This document shows, one piece after another, positions 55,659-64,000 of a DNA stretch of 64,000 nt (within the stretch, counting starts at the first letter, position 1; every line of letters starts with the position of its first letter). The stretch comes from Biscogniauxia marginata (taxonomy: Eukaryota; Ascomycota; Sordariomycetes; Xylariales; Xylariaceae), in assembly GCA_022695795.1 (NCBI GenBank), contig MU404150.1, positions 1 to 64,000 of the forward strand, in the 5' to 3' direction. The position numbers were made by a program, and so were the translations under genes. The notes below the pieces were generated by a model. The model was not told where the DNA came from, made no database searches, and worked only from the letters and a program-made list of their open reading frames with translations.

Positions 55659-58600
55659 ATGGAATCTAGCGAAACTCTTCCTGTTGCCGATGGGGATTCC
55701 TGGGTGTTAAAACCAGAAGTCGAAGCCCTCCGGGATCGCGATCAACACTCCGACCATCCACCGCGGGAACTAGGAGTTACATGGCAAAACCTTACCGTTC
55801 AAGCTATTAGTGCCGACGCCTCCATTCACGAGAATACAGCTTCCCAGTTGAACATACTGAAGCAATTTCGAGAATCTCGGCAAAAACCACCATTGAAGAC
55901 TATTCTGGACAACAGTCATGGATGCGTCAAGCCGGGAGAAATGTTGTTGGTTCTGGGTCGGCCAGGATCGGGATGCACGACCTTACTTAGCTTGCTAGCT
56001 AATCGAAGGAAAGGCTATAAGTCCATTTCTGGGGACGTCCACTACGGTTCGATGAACGCAAACGAGGCCAAGAAATATGAAGGGCAGATTGTGATGAATA
56101 CGGAAGAGGAGTTGTTCTTCCCGACACTCACCGCGGGTCAGACCTTGGACTTCGCCACGCGTCTCAAGATCCCCCACAAGCTTCCTGATGGTGTCGCATC
56201 TGCAGAAGAGTATCGAATTCAAAGTCGAGATTTCCTGCTCCGGTCTATGGGAATCGAACACACGTTCGATACGAAAGTTGGAAACGAATTCGTTCGAGGT
56301 GTATCAGGTGGAGAGAGGAAAAGAGTTTCCATCATCGAATGCATGGCCACCAGAGCATCCGTTTTCTGTTGGGATAACAGTACAAGAGGTTTGGATGCTA
56401 GCACGTGAGTCCTCATAAACCCCCTTTCCATTTTGGTTTTCCCTTCTCCACTCTTTCCCTTCTCCAACTACGAACCCCTGCCAAGAGTTCAATTACTAAA
56501 CAATAATAGGGCGCTTGAGTATACGAAAGCGATCCGAGCGATGACAGATATTCTGGGACTAGCGTCCATTGTCACCCTCTACCAAGCTGGCAATGGAATA
56601 TACAACCTATTCGACAAGGTGCTTGTTCTTGACGGGGGAAAGGAAATCTATTATGGCCCTATTCAGGAGGCCCGGCCTTTTATGGAGGACTTAGGCTTCA
56701 TTTGCCAGCATGGTGCTAATGTCGCCGACTTCCTTACCGGCGTCGCTGTGCCCACAGAGCGTTTAGTTCGACCAGAGTGCCAGGCAACCTTTCCACGGAA
56801 CCCCGATACGTTTCGAGAGATATATGAGAAATCGGACATCCATTCACGAATGATACAAGAGTACAGCTTTCCCACATCCGACGAGGCGAAGGAAAAGACG
56901 AAATTGTTCCAAGAAGGCGTCGCCCTCGAACAAGACCATCGGCTCATATCAGGCAGTTCTCTAACTGTTGGGTACCTTGAGCAAGTGAAGACCTGTGTGA
57001 TCCGCCAATATCAGATCATCTGGGGAGACAAAGCAACGCTGTTCATCAAACAGTTTTCAACTTTAGCTCAGGCTCTGATCGCCGGTTCTCTCTTCTATAA
57101 CGCCCCAGAAAACTCCAGTGGCTTATTTGTCAAATCCGGTGCCTTGTTCTTCTCGCTTCTCCATAACTCTCTTTTGTCCATGTCCGAAGTCACGGAGTCC
57201 TTTAGTGGTCGACCTGTCCTACTCAAGCACAAGCACTTTGCCTTCTTCCACCCAGCTGCCTTTTGCATTGCTCAAATCTCGGCAGACATTCCTATCATCC
57301 TCCTACAGATAACAACCTTCTCTATTGTGCTATATTTCATGGTTGGGCTCACTATGTCAGCGGGTACATTCTTTACCTACTGGGCTGTCCTATTTGCCAC
57401 AACAATGGTATTTATATCCTCTGAACTCCCTTTTCCTGCTTTTGTGTAGCATACTGACACGATTATTAGTGTATGACGGCTTTGTTTCGATCGATTGGTG
57501 CTTCATTCGGTACATTCAATGGAGCGGCTAAGGTTTCTGGTACAATCATCATGGTGTCTATCATGTATACTGGGTTCATGATACACAAGCCTCAGATGCA
57601 CCCGTGGTTTGTATGGCTGTTCTGGATCGACCCTCTCGCTTACTCATTTGATGCGCTTCTCTCGAACGAATTCCATGGCAAAATGATCGAGTGTGTGAAT
57701 AATAATTTGGTACCCTTCGGGCCCGGCTACGATAGTTCGTCACCTGCGTCTTGCGCAGGTGTAGGTGGTGCAATCCAAGGACAATCCTGGGTGAGCGGGG
57801 ATGATTACTTAGCCTCACTTTCATACAGCCACGACCATCTCTGGCGCAACTTTGGTATCATTTGGGCATGGTGGGCTCTATTTGTTGGGATTACCGTCTT
57901 CTGTACGTCGAGGTGGCGTTCCGTCGCTGAAGGTGGCTCTTCTCTTTTGATACCTAGGGAGAAAGCCAAGATCCACCAAGCACTCAAACGTGACCTGGAA
58001 GCCCAAACGGTGCTAGATGAAGCAAGGAAAAACGACAGTGAATACCGCAGTGGGGACGAAACAGCTGTCGAAGTTCCTGATCAGAATGAGAAGGATGGTA
58101 ACCTTATCCGGAATACCTCGGTATTCACCTGGAAGAATCTCACGTATACCGTCAAGACCCCATCAGGGGACCGTGTCCTGTTGGACAATGTCCAGGGGTG
58201 GGTTAAACCAGGAATGCTGGGGGCGTTGATGGGCGCATCCGGAGCCGGTAAAACTACACTTCTTGACGTTCTCGCTCAGCGAAAGACGGATGGAACGATC
58301 CATGGGTCCATTTTAGTCGATGGCCGGCCTTTGCCTGTATCTTTCCAGCGGTCAGCCGGGTACTGCGAGCAGCTCGATGTCCATGAACCTTACGCCACAG
58401 TTCGTGAAGCACTTGAATTTTCCGCCCTCTTGAGGCAAGGCCGACACGTCCCTCGCGAGGAGAAGCTGAGATATGTCGATACTATCATTGACCTTCTTGA
58501 GCTTCATGACCTGGCAGACACACTCATCGGCCGTGTCGGTACGGGCTTGACGGTCGAGCAAAGAAAGAGGGTTACCATTGGCGTGGAACTGGTCTCCAAA

Positions 58601-60016
58601 CCCAGTATATTGATCTTTTTGGATGAGCCGACCTCAGGTCTGGATGGCCAGTCAGCTTTCAACACGGTCAGATTCTTGCGCAAGTTAGCAGATGTTGGCC
58701 AAGCGATATTGGTCACCATCCACCAACCCTCTGCTCAATTGTTTGCTCAATTCGACACACTACTGCTTCTCGCTAGAGGTGGCAAGACTGTTTACTTCGG
58801 AGATATTGGTGAAAATGGTAGTGTTGTCAAGGAATATTTCGGTAGATATGACGCGCCATGTCCCCAGGATACTAACCCTGCTGAGCACATGATCGACGTC
58901 GTCTCGGGACACCTATCTCAAGGTCGCGATTGGAACGAAGTTTGGAGAAACTCCCCAGAGTACGAGTCAGTAACGGCTGAACTGGACCGAATTGTCTCAG
59001 ATGCGGCCGCCAAACCCTCTGCAGCATTCGACGATGGACATGAGTTTGCTATGCCTCTATCATCCCAAATCAAAATCGTCACGCAGCGAATGAGTACCTC
59101 ATTGTATCGCAACACTGGCTATACAAACAGCAAAATTATACTGCACATCGATAATGCCTTGTTCAATGGTTTCTCGTTCTGGATGATTGGCGATTCCATT
59201 GGCGACTTACAACTGCGACTTTTCACCATCTTCAATTTCATTTTCGTGGCCCCGGGAGTGCTCAACCAACTGCAACCCCTATTTATCGAGCGCCGCGACA
59301 TCTTCGAGGCCCGCGAGAAGAAATCCAAGATGTATTCCTGGATTGCCTTTGTTACGGGTCTTATCGTCTCCGAGATTCCATACCTTTGCATCTGTGCTGT
59401 GCTATACTTCTCCTGTTGGTACTACACCGTCGGCTTCCCGAAGGATTCCGATCGCGCCGGCGCCACGTTTTTCGTCATGCTCATGTACGAGTTTGTCTAC
59501 ACCGGCATCGGTCAATTCGTCGCCGCCTACGCACCGAACGCCATCTTTGCTTCGCTAACTAACCCTTTCATCCTCGGTATTCTGATATCTTTCTGCGGTG
59601 TCTTGGTGCCCTACACTCAGATCCAGGTGTTCTGGCGCTACTGGGTATATTGGCTCAACCCCTTCAATTATCTCATGGGCAGTATGCTTGTCTTCGATGT
59701 GTGGGGTACCGATGTGACCTGCACTGAAAGCGAGTTCGCCATGTTCGACCCCCCCAACGGGACCTGCGCGCAGTATCTTGAGCCGTATCTCCAAATGGCC
59801 GGGGTGGGCAGTAACTTGGTAAACCCGGATGCGACGGCAGACTGCAGGGTGTGTCAGTATAGCGATGGGAGTGCTTACCTCAGAACACTTAACCTACTAA
59901 CATACGAGTACGGATGGCGTGATGCCGGTGTTGTCGTGATCTTCGCAATTAGCTCGTATGCATTGGTATATGGTTTGATGAAACTAAGGACAAAGGCGAC
60001 TAAGACAGCAGAATGA
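55659..60016 (+). CDS. PDR-type ABC exporter (ABC-G, full size)
   Basis: Three exons, 55659-56404, 56510-57407 and 57470-60016, with agreeing phases, give 1396 residues. The order is nucleotide-binding domain, membrane domain, nucleotide-binding domain, membrane domain, as in pleiotropic drug resistance pumps. NBD1 has Walker [10 protein letters not shown] (about 100), signature VSGGERKRV and [12 protein letters not shown], in which Asn replaces the catalytic Glu. NBD2 has GASGAGKTT (about 802), a degenerate LTVEQRKRV signature, [11 protein letters not shown] and VTIHQPS. This asymmetry is normal for fungal PDR proteins. [14 protein letters not shown] and cysteine-bearing loops lie near the end. 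It exports hydrophobic drugs or metabolites across the plasma membrane using ATP. The divergent Zn2Cys6 gene is its likely regulator. Confidence 0.95.
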
Positions 60017-61689
60017 TCACGTATGAGCGCCTGTGCTCCGTATCATAGCTTGCATTAGATTCCGGTTTTCAATAATAGATTTCGTTGTCGATGGAGTAAA
60101 AGCGGGATTAGAATAAATTAACGGCCCAGACTGCTATATTTAAAGAATTAATTTTACATTTTATATCCATGAAGTTTATAGAGCATTGTGCGTTTACCAT
60201 AGCCGGGTTCTCTAGTTAGGTATTCAATTAAGGTCGTCTCATGAATAATATCGTATCGTTCTATTAATGAGGTTATTATCGTAATGCTTCATGTACACGA
60301 CATAGGTAAGACATCAGCACATCTGGATGGTACCAAGGTACGTTCCACACAATGTTGGTGCTTCGAAAATATTTTAAATCTGTTGTTAATAGTCCACGAG
60401 CGCGTTGCTCATGATGTAAGCACCTTAATGAAGATGATAAGATTCTACAAGATGTCAACACGTATTAAGAAATCCCTACTATTCAACGTGGCATATACAG
60501 AGTACTAATGCATGCGTAATAACTACAATTATCTTTTAATTGGAACGGAGTGCCTATCACCGAAACGGAATAAGGAGTTGGCCTACAAATCATGTATTGT
60601 TACTGGTTTCCTCTTATCTCGGTAGCACGGGGCATTCGCCTCGGCTTTGTCTCAATCGCCACCCCCTTACAGTATCTTCTCGGCAGCCTTAGTCGGCCGC
60701 GAATCATCTACTAGTACACAGGTGAAGGTGCAAGTGGCATGAGTTAGATCTACGGCCGCGTGATATGCTCATGTAGCTAGGATGATGGTATGACAAGCCA
60801 AGCAGTAGCTGGTCTCCCATCTGTTTCATGAGACCCGGCGTGTCTTTTTAGTATCTGTATACTGTCCGCTTCTTAATTTTCCTGATAACACGCCTTCTAG
60901 GATCCAGAAATATGCTAGCTTTGGCTGTTCTCCTGCAAACGAATTTGGGTTGTGAATGTTCCACCGCGACCCACCAACCACATCGCCAGTCACTTCGTTA
61001 GTGACATAGATCCACCGGCTGCTAGAATCATTTACTGGCTGTCTTGTTAACGTGACGTTGACAAGGCATATTGTGAGAGAAGAGAATTCTGCACCTTGAG
61101 AAGGATATGTCTCAGTCAGAGATGAAGAATGAATGAAACTGAAGCACGACGTTTGGAGTTGAGAACTCCGTTCCCGTTCTCTTCCGTACAATCCACTGTG
61201 TTGTAAATATTGTACAATGTGTATATAATAAGGGTCAGCATCCAATTGAACCTAGCATTCCACCCATCATGCCTTAACTAGGCGGGTAGTCAAAACGTTC
61301 AAGGGCCTTGTGTAACGACTTCACATATCTGCCACACGGCTTATCAAAATACACTTTGCTGTTTTATGCATGTAACATAGGTGGTATTCAATTGGTCCCA
61401 AGATATCAACTTGTAGTTATTATCTAGCTTGAGGTACCTGAGCACAACTTGTCCAGTCTTTTGTATCATGGTTCTGCAATATTTAATATTAAGTTGCGTA
61501 GGTAGGTAACTTGCCTTGAAAAATCTGACCCACCTCCTTTTCTTGTTTAAGGCGGCAAGCGGTATTGTTACGGACTAGCAACTGGTAATCCACTACGTAA
61601 CCTATAATTTAAAGTTATCTTTGTCTTTGCAGTACTATCCTACAGTCTACATATGTAGCACTAGCGATGAGTCTATGTGTCTCTTTATT
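60017..61689. other. Intergenic, one doubtful frame
   Basis: The only long frame is minus 61245-60826 (139 residues, with LTICLVNVTLTRQ and WIYVTNEVTGDVVGG). It has no signal peptide or family motif I recognise and no splice context, so it is not called as a gene. The rest is 3' flank of the ABC gene and spacer. Confidence 0.45.
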
Positions 61690-62324
61690 CCCCCTTTTAT
61701 TATATTAATTACTTATATAACATTTAAAGAGATAAACATTCTACCTTATAAAATCATAATTTAACACGAAGGTAAATAGTTTTTATAAGGTATATTTCTT
61801 TAAAACAACCCTTTTCATTAATATATAAAGTTTTTTAATAATATTTTAATATTATTATTATAATTATATTTATTAAATTGTTATATAAAAATGAAGTATA
61901 TAAATTAATACGAAAAAACAAAGGGACTTATAATTAAGTTCTTTTATATATTATTTAAGTTTATATAATATATACCACGTTTATTAAACTATGTTTAAGC
62001 CTTTTTAAACACTGTATTATAAATATACCACCTTGTTTACTTTATTTATCTCGTTTATAATGTTTTGACTTTTAATTTAAAAAGGTTAAAACGTTTAATA
62101 AAAAAGTTATTTACTTATTTTTTATATTTAATTAAAGTTAATAAAAAACTTTACTTTTTTAATAATTATTATAAAAGGAAATAATTAATATTATTTTTTA
62201 AAATATTTAAAATACTTAAATCAATTAATAAGTATATAAATAAAAAGAAAGAAAAGTTGTTATAATCAAGGTTTTTAAAATAAAATAAGCCTTAAGTAGA
62301 TAAATTAGGTATAAAATACATAGA
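61690..62324. other. RIP-like AT-rich DNA
   Basis: Composition falls to AT-rich words with retained CG (GTTAAAACGTTTAATAAAAA) and few CA/TG. No feature can be identified inside it. Confidence 0.7.
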
Positions 62325-62665
62325 AATTTCTAAGGACCTCTTAAATGAACTTAGACTCTTAAGTCCCTTAAGACCAAAGTGTCACAGCCATTGCCATAGC
62401 AGTTACTATTGCGGTTGCTGTGGTGAAGCTATTCGGTTGCGTTGTCACGACACAGGATTGGTACTTAAGAAACGTATGTAGCTCGTTAGCAGTGTGAGGA
62501 ACCTTTCTTTCCTCACGCAATTCTTTTTCATTGTAATACAGAGATTTCTCGAGCCTTCGCGCCCTGGGTCTTATTGCAGTCCATGACACAAAGAGAATTA
62601 TTAGTTGAAATTAAACTATTGTTCCAAGTCCATTAGCCCTTGTCACAGCTGTAGCTAAGATTCAA
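62325..62665 (+). repeat. Dispersed repeat carrying an LTR insertion
   Basis: The left and right parts match 29125-29245; between them sits a 209-base insertion. Comparison with the empty copy defines the insertion exactly. Confidence 0.8.
62380..62588 (-). mobile_element. 209-bp solo LTR with 5-bp target duplication
   Basis: The insert runs from TGTCACAGCC to CCATGACA, so its ends are inverted (TGTCA...TGACA). It is flanked by CAAAG at 62375-62379 and again at 62589-62593. The related repeat at 29174 has only one CAAAG. Its reverse complement matches the relics at 13530 and 51392. A 5-bp duplication and TG..CA ends fit an LTR left by recombination, and the strand is set by those relics. It is barely eroded by RIP compared with its surroundings. 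Confidence 0.85.
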
Positions 62666-62960
62666 CATCGAGATACCGAGTCATCGATTCTCAGTGGCGA
62701 CTTATATATATATCATTCTACTCAATAAATGTTCCCTAGTACATGCGTCTCGTTATCGGAAACTAATACCAAGTGAACCCATCCTTACCATTACGTATAA
62801 ATGTCGGCGCCTACACAGTCATGGGAGTTTCTAAGTTACCTTATTAGTGAGTCTGCCTCTTAGATGTACATTAATAACTAGCAATTACCCCGCCGGTCTT
62901 AAAATGGTCGCAGAATATTAAGTTCAATAACTTAATATCCTAGGTTGAATATTTATTAAC

Positions 62961-63189
62961 GTGTCTCATAAGCAAGTGGGCCACACAAGCGAGTGGGCCA
63001 CTTGATTTTCCATACAAAATCGACTTTTTTTAAAAATTTATAACTTTACGCGTAAAAATCGTAAAAATCTTGAACCTTTTTTTTTTAGTTATATAATTAT
63101 AAGGTTTAATTAAAAGTAAAATCAAAAAAAATTAATTTTAAAAGACGCGAAAAGAAAACGCGTAAAAATTAAAATTAAAATAAAACACT
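62961..63189 (+). repeat. TIR-family arm, best preserved outer end
   Basis: It starts GTGTCTCATAAGCAAGTGGG and contains two 17-base units (AAGCAAGTGGGCCACAC and AAGCGAGTGGGCCACTT). It then follows the foldback arm (AAAATCGACTTTTTTT, AACTTTACGCGTAAAAATCG, GAAAAGAAAACGCG). It is interrupted at 63190 by LTR sequence. Confidence 0.7.
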
Positions 63190-63211
63190 ATAACGAACCT
63201 CCCTATGTATT

Positions 63212-64000
63212 TGTGACGAACCTCCCTATGTGTTCCTAGTCAGCTGACTTCACAAGTAAGTACGTACTAGGTTTTCTTAATTTAAAAGTAACAATGGATT
63301 AAAATTAATTCAAAAGATTTATAATGCTTTATTTGTTAAAGAGATTTTAAGGTACTTTTATTATAATATTAAAAAGTAATTATAATCTTAAATTAATAAC
63401 AAAAAAACTTAAAATAAATAACTAAACATAAAAGAAATTTTATCTTTTTTATATTCGCTTTCTTTTTATATATAATTTCCGTTTTAATATATTAAATACC
63501 TTTAAATCACCTTATTTATAGTAATTTATTTTACATTACTAAATAAATACACTTAAATCACTTTATTTATAGTAATCCATATCACGTAATGTTATATTTA
63601 AATCCTTTATCTTATTAATATCCTTATAATTCGTATTTTAACACCCTTATAAAAAACCCCTTTAATAGGTTAAGTTTGTAATATTACTTCTCTCTTTTTA
63701 AAATCTTTATCTTAAAAATAATTTATAAATTCTTTTTATTTTTTTATTTTTATTATATCTAATAATTAAGTAGCTAAACGTTGTTATAATAATTAAAAAC
63801 TTAAACGCGAAAAACTATTTTAACGTATTTATAAATTAAGTATATGTATTAATATTATACTTTATTCTTTCTATTTCGATCGAAAACTAAAATGTGTTAT
63901 TATTAAAAATAAATCAAAGAAATATAGCGAATATATTCGTTGTGGTCGTTTTTATAACGATATAAGAATTCCTTTAAATTCCTTTAAGTGGTTAAACGTT
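63212..64000 (-). mobile_element. Second gypsy copy, cut by window edge
   Basis: A 432-base LTR (63212-63643, TGTGACGAACC to TTTTAACA) is followed by the same internal flank as at 4072 (ACCCTTATAAAAAACCCC, the complement of a polypurine tract), then degenerate internal sequence to the end of the window. The orientation is therefore minus with the 3' LTR at the left. A 22-base fragment of the LTR start is duplicated just before it (63190-63211). It is heavily RIP-degraded. Confidence 0.7.

Noticed and set aside
60826..61245. 139-residue minus-strand frame
   Set aside because: Protein-like in places but no recognisable family or gene structure; not enough to call.

Overview
This window comes from a filamentous ascomycete (Pezizomycotina, probably Sordariomycetes-like). 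The signs are short GT-AG introns with CTRAC branch points, a Zn2Cys6 regulator, fungal-only families, many TAGGTACCTA-type short repeats, and a split into gene-bearing DNA and AT-rich blocks. The AT-rich blocks are depleted of CA/TG but keep CG, which is the signature of repeat-induced point mutation (RIP).

Layout. 1-12180 is a RIP-degraded repeat block. It holds a Ty3/gypsy element of about 7.4 kb on the minus strand (3644-11040, reverse transcriptase still readable at about 6890-7190), an extra LTR (2086-2484), and several copies of a foldback/TIR repeat. 12383-26573 is ordinary gene space: a kinase-like FTA2-type protein; a HerA/DUF87-like P-loop ATPase with an in-frame stop in its first exon; a family 25 glycosyltransferase; a single-pass membrane protein with a GC-AG intron; a 90-residue secreted ten-cysteine protein; and an aldo/keto reductase. 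26574-30360 is gene-poor and carries broken pieces of a short-chain dehydrogenase and an MFS transporter. 30750-33151 holds a cysteine-rich zinc-finger-like protein and a secreted sulfotransferase-like protein. 35766-37893 is a Baeyer-Villiger-type flavin monooxygenase. 42188-50554 has two protein kinases and a NAP/SET histone chaperone. 52852-60016 is a divergent pair, a Zn2Cys6 regulator and a PDR-type ABC exporter, sharing a 722-bp promoter. 61690-64000 returns to RIP-degraded repeats, with a 209-bp solo LTR bounded by a 5-bp target duplication and the edge of a second gypsy copy.

How the genes may work together. The clearest functional unit is the regulator/ABC exporter pair, which looks like an inducible drug or metabolite efflux module. 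The aldo/keto reductase, the SDR fragment and the MFS fragment lie in one 5-kb stretch and could be the remains of a decayed metabolic cluster. The other genes look like independent loci. Exon boundaries were worked out by hand from splice signals and reading-frame continuity. Family names rest on recognised motifs, not on a search.
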